64,000 bases of DNA. Origin: Tetrastigma voinierianum. Taxonomy: Eukaryota; Streptophyta; Magnoliopsida; Vitales; Vitaceae. How positions within the stretch are numbered: position 1 is the stretch's first letter; each line of letters starts with the position of its first letter. The notes under the pieces were generated by a model, which saw nothing but the letters and a program-made list of their open reading frames with translations, searched no databases and was not told the origin of the DNA. Made by a program: the position numbers and the translations under genes. The stretch spans positions 186,001 through 250,000 of the forward strand of contig JAEQBH010004438.1 in assembly GCA_016808115.1 (NCBI GenBank), given 5' to 3'. Below are positions 43,560 to 56,789 of this stretch, in pieces.

Positions 43560-46500
43560 TTTTTTAAGGGTTTTGGAGGATGATCGATGATGGCGGTGAT
43601 GGGTTTTCTCGGTTATGGTGATCGAAAGGGATGATCGATCAAAGGATGCGTCGGATTTTTGAATTTTCCCTCTTTGCGCTTTGAATTCATATATATATTT
43701 TTTCAATCGATGATGGTCTTAACTTGTCAGATTGGATTTTTAAATAGAATTTTCGCAGGTGGATCATCCTAGGGTGTGAATTGGGTCCGACGAGTTTGAT
43801 CTGTGAAAAAGGTTAAGGTTGTGGGTTGTCGTCATTTTATATTCAAAAGATGTCATTGGTTTTGGAGGTTGATTTCTGGAACTCTCAATTTCTAATCAAC
43901 CCTCCATAGTTATTTCTGGGGTTGTAATTTCTTAGATTTTCAATTCGAATAAACTATATATCCGTGGAATTCTGAATATCAGTTGCTATTTTCTAAGGGT
44001 TTTGGAGGATGATAGATGATGGCAGTGATAGGTTATCTAGGGTACGGTGGTCGAAAGGGATGATAGATCAAAGGATACGTCCGAGTTTTGAAACTTGGAA
44101 ACAGAATTTTGTGGTTTCCTCTTTGCGCTTTCAATTCATATATAATTTTTTAATCGATGGTTTGGACTTGTCAGATTGGATTTTTAAATAGAATCTTTCA
44201 TGAATTATCATCCGTCCAACCCAAGGGTGTGGGTGTCAATGGGATGACGGTGGGAAGGTTAAGTTTGTGGGTTGTTATATTCATAAGATATCTTTGGTTT
44301 TGGAGGTTGATTTCTGGAACTCTCAACTTCTTATTAATACCATAGCTATTCTTATCAATTTATTATATTTTTAATTCAAATAACTATGTCTCTGGAATTC
44401 TTTATCCCAGTTGCTATTTTCTAAGGGTTTTGGAGGATGATAGATGATGGCGGGTTTCGGATGTGGGGTATGGCGGTGGAAGATCAAAGAATGCGTCTGA
44501 GTTTGTTTTGAGTTGCGGACATTATTCCTGAGAACTCTCAATTTCTTATCAATATTATAGCTATCCTTGGGGTAATAAAAATTTCTTATATTTTCATCTC
44601 AAATATATGCCCATTGGGTCAAAATCTTGATACCAGTTTGCTATAATCTGATACATTAACCTAGGTTTAATCCAAGTTGTCACTTTTTGATGCAATCAAA
44701 TAATTTCTAGGTTTGGATTAGAAGACCTTTGAATTAGTAGGTGACTGTAAGATTTCAATTCTTTGTGGCAGTAGGGAACCCACCTTGATGAGTCATGGTG
44801 CTATATTGGACATAGTACAGATATGAGGTAATACATGCAAGGTTAGCTGCTTGAAGTTTTTGTTGAAGGAACATAATAATAATTATTTTTCTGATTTGTT
44901 TCCTACTTCCCCTTTAGTTTTCTTTTCAGGAAGTTCTTTAATGCTCCTCCAAGAAGAGCTCTGGGCTCATCATTGGGCATGCATGCATGCTGATGGGTAT
45001 CAAGTTTGTGTATTTGAGACCTGAATGTTTACATGCTTTGATGGTGTGACAATGGCTTAGCAATTGATGTTTAGACTTACACTTTGTTTGCTTTGTATCA
45101 ATTTCATTCTTCCATGAGCCTTCTATTATCTCCTTGATTCCCTTAATATTTTCCTTTTCTACCACAAGTTCTTAAGGTCAACTTTAAGTGATTTGGATTT
45201 TTTGGGTACATGATGACAAAGTTTCTTATGATATCATTTTCTTCTGTAGGCATTTATTTCTGATTCACTTTTTCTATAACAGTGGTTTTGTTTCACCTTC
45301 AGTTGTCCATCTTGTCTAGGTAATTCTTGTTTCAGTTCCAAGGTGCTTGTACAACCAGAAGGACAATGATGTGTATGTACTTTGTGGTGATAATTGTTTT
45401 CTGTCAGAATTGGTTATAATGAGGCTTGGTTCGGTAAGCTTGTTGATAAAAGCTTAAGTGGCAAGTGCTTCTTTCTTAGATTCCATTGAGATTTGCTTAG
45501 ACGGTCTGAAATGCATTTTTAATAAGAAAGGGAATATATTGACAGTTAAAACCGTGGTATTGAATATGAAAGGACATGTGTTTTTAGTGGTTTTGGAGGA
45601 AATTACTTAGATGCAGTAAATCTCTTGGATGCAGTGATTAGATATGAAGAGGATGGGCGTTTTTAAGAGTTTTGGAGGATGATAGATGATGGCGGTTATG
45701 GGGTTCATTGAACGGATGTGGGGTGGGGTGATTGTAAGGGATGATCAAGGATACATCAGAGTTTTGAAAGCTGGAAAAGGAACTTTGTGGTTTCCCTCTT
45801 TGCGCTTTCAATTCATATATATTTTTTAATTTATGATTTGAATTTGTGTAGTTGGGTTTAAATAGAATCTTTGGGTGGATCATCAAGGGTGTGGATTGGT
45901 ATGGCTGAGGTTTGGATGTGTGGAAAGGTTAAGTTTATGGGTTGTCATATTTTATATTCTAGAATATCTTTGATATTGGATTATTAAATTTTACAAATCT
46001 CAGTTTCTAATCAATAATATTGCTGTTCTTTGGGTAATAGTGGCATATATTCCAATTGAAATAACTTTTGTATGCCCCCATTGGGTGAAAATTTAATCAC
46101 AGTTGTCATGCTCTGAAGTACCTTAACACAGTTTAGTCTAGTATTTTGGTACATTCTGAATAAATTCTAGGTTTGGATTGGAAAGATCTTTATGGTGTAG
46201 AGTTACATTTCCATTTGGCTGTGGGTTCACCATTTGGCATGCATGCATGCTGATGGTTTCAGTTATTTCAGAGCCTGAATGTTTACCTGCTTTGACAGTG
46301 TGAAAATGTATGTTGCTTTACCATTTACATTTCTTCCATGGGCCTTCTATCCTCTCCTTGTTTCCCTTTATATTTCCTCTTTATACCACAAGTTGTTAAA
46401 GGGAACATTCAGTGATTCGGATTTTGTGTGTACATTTACAATGTTGTACATGATATAATTTTATGCTGTAGGCATTTATTTCTGATCAACTTTTGTTATA

Positions 46501-49500
46501 GCAGTTGTTTTATCTTGCCTTCAGCTGTATTTCTGCTCTGGGTAATTCTGGTTTCACTGCCAAGGAGCTTGTACAACCAAAAGGACAAAGATGTGTCTGT
46601 ACTTTGTGCTGATAATTGTTTTAGTTTCTATCAAAATTGGTTATTCCATGAGGTTTGGTTCGGTAAGGTTGTTGATAAGCTTAAGTGTGATTACTTTTTA
46701 CTGAATTCATGGACATCTGCTTGGACTGTTTGAAACGCGATTTTTTTTTTTGATAAGGCATCTGTTGATTAAAGTGGTGCATGTTGGATGAAGAGCACAA
46801 GTGTTTTAGCAGTTTAAGAGAATTGTAAATGCAGGCAATGGGGTTTATTTCACTTCTTGGATCTTGATGGATGTTGGATGATGAGGAGGGGCAGTTTTAT
46901 ATGCAGGTTCTGGGATGTAGATGATGGCAATGATGATGTTGAGTTCGTTGAAAGGATGTGGGAGTATGATATATGGTGATGAAGTAGCGGATGATCGAAG
47001 GAATACGTCCAGAGTTTTAAACCTGTAAAAGGATCTTTTCTTGTTTCCCTATTTGCGCTTTAATTCATATATATATATATACTATATGTCAGATTGGATT
47101 TTTAAATAGAATCTTTCGCAATTGGATCATCCAAGAATTGTGAATTGAGTCAAAAGGGTTTGATTGGTGGACAAGGTTCAGATTTGTCGTTTTCTTGTCA
47201 TTTATAGTCAAATGTACTTTGATTTTCGACGTTAATTCCTGAAACTCTGAATTTCTAATCAATAATATTTCTGTTCTTGGGGTAATAATTTCTTATATTA
47301 TTCAAATAACTATATGCCCATTGGGTGGAATTCTTAATCAGTTACCATACGCTGATACATTAACCTAGGTTTAATCCAAGTTGTACTTTGATGCAATCCC
47401 AATAAATTCTAGGGTTGGATTGGACGACCTTTGGATTAGCAGAGCTATTGACATATGTAAAAGATTTTAATTAATGGCTGTAGGAATCCTGCCTGGATGA
47501 GTTCGCAGATATGAGATACTGTTTTGATGGTGTTAGCTTCTTGAAGTTTTGTTAGAGGACTAGAATAATTATGTTTTTTTGATTGTTTTTGCTACTTTCC
47601 CTTTTATTTTTTTTGTTTTCATGAATTTCTTTATTGCTTCTCCTCTAGGAAGAGCATCAGGCTCAACATTAAGGCGTGGCATGCCTGATGGATTTCAAGT
47701 TTGTGTATTTGAAGCCTGAATGTTTCCTGCTTTAATATTGTGACAATGAAGCAGCAATTGATGTTACTTACTAATGCATTTCTTCCATGGGCTTTATCTT
47801 TATAAATCGTTTCCCATATTTTCCTTTTCTACCGAAAGGTGTTCAAGGTGAACTTTCAGTAGTGATTCCCGGTTTGTGGAGTTAATTTCAAAGTTGCTTA
47901 TGATATAATTTTCTGATGTAGGCACTAACAAGTTCACTTTTGCTATGGCAGTGGTTTTTTCTCACCTTCAACTGTCGGTCTGCTCTAGGTAATTATTGTT
48001 TCACTACCAAGTTGCTTGTACAACCAGAAGGACAATGATGTGTCTGAACTTTGTGCTTATAATTGTTGTTGTTTCTGTCAGAATTGGTTATGCCATGAGG
48101 CTTGGTTTGGTAAGATTGTTGATAAGCTTAAGTCTGATCGCTTCTTTACTGAATTCATGGAGATCTGCTTGGACTGTCTGAAACGCAATTTTTTTTTAAG
48201 TAGATTGGATTTTTAAATACAAGTTTTGCTGGTGGATCATCCAAGGGTGTGAATTGCGTCTGACGGGTTTTATCTGTGGAAAAGGTTAAATTTGTGGGTT
48301 GTGTCGTTTTATATGCAAAAGATATCATTGGTTTTGAAGGTTGATTTCTGGAACTCTCAATTTCTAATAATCCATATCATCTTATTAATATTGGGGTTAC
48401 CTTAATTTCTTATATTTTCAATTTAAATAACTATATGTTCGTGGAATTCTGAATATTAGTTTCTATTTTCTAAGGGTTTTGGAGGATGATAGATGATGGT
48501 GGTGATAAGTTATCTTGGGTATGATACGATGGGGTTTTGAAACTTGGAAACGAAACCCTGTGGTTTCCTCTTTGCACCTTTAATTCATATATAAATTTTT
48601 AATCAATGGTTTGGACTGGTCAGATTGGATTTTTAAATACAACCTTTCGCAGGTGTATTATCCAAACCCAACCCAGGGTGTGGGTGTAGATAAGGATACA
48701 GCGGTGGGGAAAGGTTGTTTGTGGGTGCATATTAAAAAGATATCTTTGTTTTGAGTGTAATTTCCGAACTTTCAACTTCTTATCAATATCATAGCTGTTC
48801 TTGGGGTTGTAATTTCTTATATTTTCAATTCAAATAACTATATGTCTGTGGAATTCTTAATCCCAGACTCCCAGCTGCTATTTTCTATGGGTTTTGGAGG
48901 ATGATAGATGATGGCAGGTTTTGGATGTGGGGTATGGTGTTGGATGATTAAAATTTTTTTGAAACATAGATAAGGAACTTTGTGGTTTCCCTGCTTTTGA
49001 TTCATATATATATATATATCAATTATGCTTTGATTTTAAAATAGAATCTTTATGGTGGATCATCAGGTATGAATTGGGTCTTGCTGATTGGTGGAAAGGT
49101 CAAGTTTATAGTTGTAATCATTTTACATTCTCATGATATCTTTAATTTTTGGACATTAATTCAAATATATTCTTATCATCTTATATGTATTTTTGGGGTA
49201 ATAATTTCTTATATTTTGAACTCATATATCTATACATGCCCATGGTCAAAATCTGATATCAGTTAACTATACTTTGATTTTCGTAACTAGGTTTAATCCA
49301 AGTTACTTTGATGCAATCCCAATAAATTCTAGGTTTGGATTAAGGGACCTTTAAATTAGCAGGCAGCCTCAAACATTTCAATTAGCTGGCAGTAGGGAAC
49401 CTATCTGGATAGATGTAGTGCTATATTGGCCTGTAATTTACAGATATGAGGTACTACATGCAAGGTGCTTCTTGAAGTTTGTTAGAGGAACATAATAATT

Positions 49501-52500
49501 ATTTTCTGATTTTACTACTTCACTAGATTTTTACTAGGAAGTTCTTTAATGCTGCTCCTCCGGAAGGCTCCAGCGCGACTCATTCGTTTCAGGCATGCGT
49601 ATACTGATGGGTATCAAGTTTATTGTGGACCTGAATATTTTACATCTTTGATGTTGGCGTGGATTAGCAATTGATGTTTCTTATCAATTATTTTCTTCCA
49701 TGAAGCCCTTCTATCATCTCCTTGTTTCATAATATTTTCCTTTCTTACACAAGTTCTTGGGTCAATTTTCAGTGATTCGATTTTTGGTACGATAAAGTTT
49801 CTTATGATATCATTTTCTTCTGTAGGCATTATTTTAGTTTACTTTTGCTATAACAGTGGTTTTGTTTCACTGCCTTTAGTTATCCATCTTCTTAGATAAT
49901 TCTGCCATTCCCATTCCAAATTATTATGCAATGAAGGGTGTGATCATGCATGCTTTTAGTGGAATAATTTGTTGTGGTTTCTGTGAATTTATTCTAATAG
50001 AGAAAACAGTTGATGAAACATTGATAAACTTAAAGTGTAAGTGCTTTGCTTTTCAGATTCCACCTGGGATACAGCGGGACAGTCTGAAATGCATTTTTTT
50101 TATAAGTAAAGTGCACATTAGATGAAGAGGACAAGTGTTTTAACGGTTTTGGAGAATTAGAGATGCACGTGATGGCGTCCATTTCACGTCTTGGATCTTG
50201 ATGGATGTTAGATGAAGAGGATGGGCGTTTTTTAAGAATTTTGGAGGATGATAGATGATGGCAGTTATGGGGTTCATTGTACGGATGTGGGGTATGGTGA
50301 TTATAAGGGATGATCAAGGATGTGTCGTAGTTTTGAAAGCTGGAAAAGGAACTTTGTGGTTTCCCTCTTTGCACTTATATATATATATATATATATATAA
50401 TTTATGATTTTAGACTTCAGATTAGGTTTTGAAATAGAATCTTTATGAGTTGATCATCGGTATGAATTTGGTCTGATGCATTTGATGGGTGGAAAAGGTT
50501 AAGTTTGTGGGTTGTTGGCATTTTATATTCTGAAGGTATCTTTGATTTTGGACGTTAATTTCTGGAACTCTCAGTTTCTAATCAATAATATTGCTTTTCT
50601 TTGGATAATAATTTCTTATATTTTCAATCGAAATAATTTTATGCCTTAGGTGGAGTGCCAATCTGTTTGCCATACTCTGATATGCTTAGAGTTGATCCAA
50701 GTAATTTGGTGCAATGAACTCAGATTATAGTTCAGATTGGAAAGATCTTTGAATTAGCAGAGTTGTTGACTGACTGTAAAAGATTTTAATTAGTGGCAGT
50801 TGGGAACCCGCCTGGATGAAGGTCATGGTGCTATATTGGACTGTAGTGCCAATATGAGGTGCTGCATGGAAAGGTTAGCTGCACTAAGTTTTGTTAGAGG
50901 ATCAAAATAATTAATTCTTTGCAGATTTTTTTACTAGTTCCCTTAAGATTTTTTTGTTTTTCACCAATTTCCTTAATGCTTCTTACTCCAAGAAGAGCTG
51001 GGGGGCTGCCATTAGGCATGCATGCGCTGTGCTGATGGTTCAATTATTAATATTTGAAACCTAGATGGCTACCTGCTTGACAGTAAAAATGCTTAGCAAT
51101 TGATGTGCGTGTGCATCACAAAGGTTGTATATTACATAATTTTACTGTCGGAATTTTTTTCTGATCCACTTTTGTTATAGCAGTTGTTTTGTCTTGCCTT
51201 CAGCTGTTGCACTGCTCTGGGTATTTCTGGTTTCACTGCCAAGGTGCTTGTACAACCAAAGGGACAAAGATGTTTCTGTACTGTGCTAGTGTGTTTAGTT
51301 TTGTCAGAATTGGTTATTCCGTAGGAAAACGGTTCGATAGATTGTTGATAAACAGGGCCCAGTTTGTGGTACTTCTTATGATGTTCTAAACACTTTTAAG
51401 TATTTTACAAAAGTGTTTGATAACATTAAACCCTTTGAATGTTAAAAAGGCATGGGAGTGTTTTGAGAAGCACTTGGGAAGTGTTTTTAAAACACTAAAG
51501 TTTCAAATATTCTTAAAATACCTGCTTGTTTATCCTTAAATATTTATTTATTTTTCCTTAAAACATCTATTTATTTTATTTAAAAAATCCGGATAATATC
51601 ATATTCTTTTAAAAATTCAAATAATTCAAATTTTTTTGTAAATATTTAAATTTTTTTTCTCTATAATCATAATTTTTTTATACAATGGCAGCTCAGTTTT
51701 GTCATGGGTTTTGTATATGTTTATCAATTAATCAGAATTTTTTGTAATATTTTTACAATCATGTACTCAATATTATTATAAGTTTTTATTAATACAAATG
51801 TTTATGTAGCAATTTATTCATTAGTTCAAATATTTTAAAATATTTTTATATTATTAAAAATAGTATTTTAGAGTTTTTATTAATAAAAATATTTATATAT
51901 GTTTTTCATTAATTCCCTTATTTACATCATTATTTTAAATTTTTTATAATCATAAAATACTTGGTTGGAAGGGAGTTTTATTAATATGAATTTTATATGT
52001 ATTTATATACTTTTTGTAATAAATTTATTTATTTATTATGATATCCTATTTTATAACTAAATATTAAATGTCTTTTTGGTAATTTTAATGATATAAGTTT
52101 GCCTCTCTGTATGCTACATGTTACAAAAAAGCTTTGTAGAATCACTTTTGGTTCCCTACTAAACGTTTCTGAAGTAGAGCGCTGCTAAGGAGAAAGCGTT
52201 TTACAGCTAAGCAATCATTACAAGTAGTGTCAAACTGGCCCAAAGTTTTATTGCTTCTATATTGATTTCATGGAGATCTGCTTGGACTGTTTGAAACGCA
52301 GTTTTTTTTTTGTTAAGTAAAGGCTTCTGTTGATTAAAGTGGTGCATGTTGGAAGAAGAGCACAAGTGTTTTAGCAGTTTCAGAGAATTATAGATGTACC
52401 AAAGTGATGGGGTTTTTATTCCATCTGCGGATCTCTTGATGGATGTTGAGATGAAGAGGAGAGGCGGTTTTAAGGTTCTGGAGGATGATAGATCGGTAGC

Positions 52501-53710
52501 GATGGGGTTCGTTAACCCGAGCGGATGTGGGAACATGGTGATAGTGGGGATGAAGTCAAAGGATACGCCAGAGTTTTGACTGGAGGAACTTTCTTGTTTC
52601 CTATTTGCACTTTCAGTTATGCTTATATATTTTTTGAGTGATGATCTGAACTTACATCAGAATGGATTTTTAATTAGAATCTGGAGTGGACCATCAAGGA
52701 TGTGGATTTGGGTCTGAGGTTTGATTGGTGGACAAAGTTAAGTCTGTAGTTTGTTGTCATTTCATTTCTAAGGTTCTTTGATTTTTGGACATTAATTCCT
52801 GAAATACAGAAAATTTCAATGTGTATTTCTGTTGGAGAGACCTTTGAGCTATTGACTAGTGGCAGGAGGGAACCTGCCCGGATTAGGTCATGGTGCTATA
52901 TTGGACTGTAGTGCAGATATGAGGTACTGCATGGAAGGGCTAGCTGCTAGAAGTTTTGTTAGAGGAACAGAATAAATATTGTTTTCTTATTTTTCTTTAC
53001 TACTTTCCCTTTATTTTTTATTTTCACATATTTCTTTACTGCTTCTCCTCCAGGAAGAGCTTCGGGCTCAACATTGACAAATGCCGTGTCTTGATGGTTT
53101 CAGGTTGTGTATTTGAAACCTGAATGTTTACCTCTTTGATAAGTGACAGCTAGCTTAGCAATTGATGTTTGCTTTACATAATATATTTCTTCCATGGGCC
53201 TTCTATCTTCCTGTTGTTTCCCTTTATTATTTTCCCTTTCTACCACATGTTCTTAAGGTGAACTTTATGTGATTCACATTTTGTGTGCACATCACAAAGG
53301 TTGTATATTACATAATTTTCTGCTGTTAGGTATTTGTTTTTGATTCACTATTGCTATGACTGGTTTTGTCTTGCCTTTCGCTGTCCGTACTGTGCATTAA
53401 TTTTTTTCTTTCAAGGTGATTGTCTTGTACAACTAGAACGACAATGATGTGTGTGTACTTTGTGCTGATAATTGTTGTGGTTTTTGTTAGAATTGGTGTA
53501 CCATGAGGTTTGGATCGGTAATGTTGTTGATAAGCTTAAGTGTGATTGCTTCTTTACTGATTTCATTAGGATTTTACTTAGAGTGAGTGTATTTTCCTGT
53601 GACAGTACCGTAATGGCATCTATTGATCAAAGCGGTCCATGTTGGATGATGAGGACAGTAACCTGTTCTGGCGGTTTCTGAAGCCTGGCAGAAGGACAAT
53701 ATGGCATGTT
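43560..53710 (+). repeat. Hierarchical local duplications, units of ~0.4 to 2 kb
   Basis: The word 'TTTTGGAGGATGATAGATG' or a variant starts near 43571, 44000, 44428, 45670, 46904, 48477, 48892, 50239 and 52476. A second mark, 'TTGTACAACCAGAAGGAC' with variants, occurs near 45348, 46569, 48015, 51248 and 53424. A third, 'GAAGAGC..GGGCTC' with 'GGCATGCATGC', occurs near 44955, 46230, 47650, 49555, 50995 and 53055. A ~430-bp subunit is repeated at 43.57-44.43 kb and again at 48.48-48.89 kb, while larger units of 1.2-2.2 kb contain all three marks in order. No long open frame is conserved, so I call it non-coding. Origin unknown. Confidence 0.8.
51355..52241. mobile_element. Non-autonomous DNA transposon with inverted ends, 887 bp
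   Basis: GGGCCCAGTTTG at 51355 pairs with CAAACTGGCCC ending at 52241, and the inverted match extends imperfectly for about 30 bases. The interior is very AT-rich and codes for nothing. It splits a duplicated unit between 'TTGTTGATAA' and 'ATTGCTTCT', segments that are contiguous in the sister units at 46675 and 53525. The superfamily is unclear because no clean target duplication is visible. Confidence 0.7.
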
Positions 53711-55689
53711 TGTACTTTGCATATGGATGGCATACATCAGGGGTTCAAAATGAAAACTAAATAACACAAAACCTAAGTATAAAAAAAAATATCTATCTAA
53801 TTATTCAAATTCTTAGTGATTCTCCATTTCTAGTGAAGTCTAGCAGGATACTGATGTTTGATTTGAAATAATCTCTTATGTTACATCAACATACACCATA
53901 ACAACATTAGAGCTAACCTTACAGTAAGATGTGATCAATATACACACAATGCACAAATTCATATTATTAAAATTCTGACTATCCCTGGAGTTGTAGGTTA
54001 AATGCATAGATAAGTAATATCAATTTAGATTTTGATGATGTTTGTTAGTTTTCCTCTCTTTTTTGGATAGATTTGTTCGTTTTTCCTTTTTGAAATTATT
54101 TGATAGAATATTTTCAGAACTAAAGAATATAATAGCAAAGTTGCCAAACTTTAATTTTTTATTAATCAATATACTTAATACTAAAAACTTAGAATCACCA
54201 TGATGTGAATTATTTTTGTGGAGGTAGGACTTAAAAATAAATTGATAACTCCTAAGATATGCATTAAATTTTCAGGTAATGCCCAGGTAGCTTAGGCCAT
54301 ATAAATGAATGGAAATTATAGATCTTCTAAAGCAAAATAATAAATATTCATGAAACACTTTGTCAGGTCATACGGTTAAAATCATGGGTCATATGGGTTA
54401 AGATTTATGGCTTGCATATGGACCAGCGAGCAGGATTAATTCTAAGAGAAAATTTTCCCTTCGTAAATATTGATAGTCTCTTTTTATACATTGATTGTAG
54501 GTTCTTATTCATTCTTCTGTTGACTCACATGGTATCACCATTTATGTCTGGGTGTTTATGATTTTTGATTGGAAACAGAAAATAGTAGAAGCTGAAAGTA
54601 TGAGTGAAGGATAAGTGGTCCTTACACTCTAGTATGAAAAACCACACACATGACCCCAGTTGCTATTGAAGGATTGCCAATGTGGACAAATGCAATATTC
54701 CTTAGTGTTGAAAATCTCTCATGGTTATCCAACTATTTTTAACACCTCTCAGATTGCTGTTCTTGGTTTCTGGGTTATCCATTTATAATGAAACGCTCAA
54801 AGCTTGGGATTTCTATTTTGTTCCATAAAAACAGGAGTTAAGTGAGGATATTAGCAATAATTCCATTTTATTATTATTTTTTATTAGAAAACATGTTAAT
54901 GTACATTTTGGCCTCTTTCGAATGGAAGAACATGGATAATCAGGTTTGATTTGTGAAAATCTTGTTTTAAAAGTTTGGGAATAAATAAATAAATAACTTG
55001 TCTATAAGAGCTTTTTTTCTTTCACTTTCCTTTGAATTACCTAGGTAAATTAATATTAAAAATATCAGTCCATGAGGTTTGCTTTATGGCTTCTGTGCAA
55101 AAAGTGGCCTCTTGCCCATGAGTTGTATATTGGTCAGGTGAATATGCCTTTTTCATGTGCCTTTTGTTTTTTCAATTAATAATAATAATAATAATATTAA
55201 TATTATTAATAATAATATTATTATTTTATATTATCTCTATTTCTTGCTAATACCTAGGAACTAAAAGTGGATTTTTATATCTTTTATCTAACTTGTTTTC
55301 ATGGTCTGCTTAAGCACTTCTCTTATTGATTAATTAAATATTCCTGACAAGGCATTGGGATTCTTTGCTTGTGTATTATAAAGGGCCAACTTTATGAATT
55401 GTGGCCTTTCTTTTTCATTCAGATTCCGAAGTTCTATTTGAGACTTACGTTCTTTGTGCTTCTGTTTCAGGTTTGCAACTTTGATTGTATGCTTTTGTCT
55501 CCCCTTCAACATCTTTCAGCTCTTAAAGGTCTTCTTGTATATTTGAGTAAAAGATGTTGATAATTATATTTTTTAATGAGGGTTCATTATGAGATTTTAG
55601 TACATTTAAGGATTTTTATCCAGTTTCATTGTATTATATTCTAAATTGTATGTGTACTAGGTTGTTAGGTTGTAAGGTTGTTACTATGT
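53711..55689. other. AT-rich non-coding region with a duplicated segment
   Basis: No convincing gene is seen. 54900-55600 is duplicated at about 60030-60620. A short intron/exon-like stretch at 55420-55555 (pyrimidine-rich, AG, then an open frame of about 28 codons) could be an exon remnant, without recognised similarity. Confidence 0.45.
55178..55226. repeat. (AAT/ATT)n microsatellite
   Basis: About 48 bases of AAT and ATT steps in both orientations, able to form an AT-rich hairpin. It lies in the 54.9-55.6 kb copy only; the 60.2-kb copy lacks it. Confidence 0.85.
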
Positions 55690-56760
55690 GATGATGTTCT
55701 TGGAAACTTACAAGTTACCAGGTTCACAGGTATCCTATACTTTTCCATTTTTCAGTACTTTTTATGTGGATAACGGATGCAGCACAATGTTTTTGAGTTC
55801 CCAGTTTTATAGTAAGTCTATATTCCAGGGGTTCATTTTTGAGTTCTCATCTTGTCTGAAGAGAGTTGGCGTATTGGATACATCTTGGGCTTTTTTATAT
55901 TACGGTGGAAGCCCACCATGTCAGGTCATGTTATATATTTGGACCGTCATGCAAATATGGTGTCTCTCACAGGAGGAAGGGGTTCGCTGGGCTTGATTAA
56001 AGACAAGAAAAATATTTCTTTAGTGTTTTATTTCTGTATTTTTTTTTTTTTTTCTTTTGACGATCTTTGCGTTCTTTTTCTCACAGAGCTCTGAGGGTTC
56101 TCTGTTGACTTTAGTGCAGCTATACACTTGACATGCTTATGGATTTCCTGAATGTTTTTCTAATTTAATAATGTGACAATGCTGTGTCAATTAATGTTTT
56201 GCTTTCTGTTAATGTTTCGTAAATTAGGGGTGTAAGGATTCTTTGATAATTGATTTCCTCAAGGGTTCGCTATTTGAGGGTTTGATTAAAGAACAAAAAA
56301 ATTGTTTCTTTTCGTGTTTTTGTATTATTCTCTATTTTTTTTTTCTTTTGAGGATCTTCTTGAATTCTATGTTTCCTTGGGGAGCTCTGGGATCACTGAT
56401 TGGCTTGTATACATGCTTATGGATTTCCTGAATGTTTATCGAATTTGATAATGTGACAATGTTGTGTCAGTGTGTTTTGCTTTTTCTCTGACTATTTCCG
56501 TAAATGAGGTGGGTGCAATCATTCTATTAAACAAGCTTTCATTTCCTTTTGGGGTTTCAATGATAGTGTTGAGTAAATATACATTTCTTCAATAGGTGTC
56601 CTTGTTTCTGTATGTTTCCTTTTGACTGTACCATTTCTTTACAACGCAGTGAGTCTTAAGTGATTAGAGTATTTTGGTACAGTTTTTTGTTTTGACTATA
56701 GGCGTTTGTTTCTGATTCACTTAGTGGATTTATCTCACTAGCCATGCATTCTACGGTGGC
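55690..56760 (+). repeat. Further copies of the duplicated unit, with a ~296-bp tandem step
   Basis: Two segments with 'GGATTTCCTGAATGTTT' and 'AATGTGACAATG' lie at about 56140 and 56430, so they repeat about 296 bp apart. They align with the 'CTGAATGTTTAC..GTGACAATG' part of the 43.5-53.7 kb units. The downstream 'TCTGATTCACTT' mark (56712) matches those units too. Thus the family reaches to 56.75 kb. Confidence 0.65.
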
Positions 56761-56789
56761 CCTTATTTGCGTTAGCGCGCGCGCTGGGT

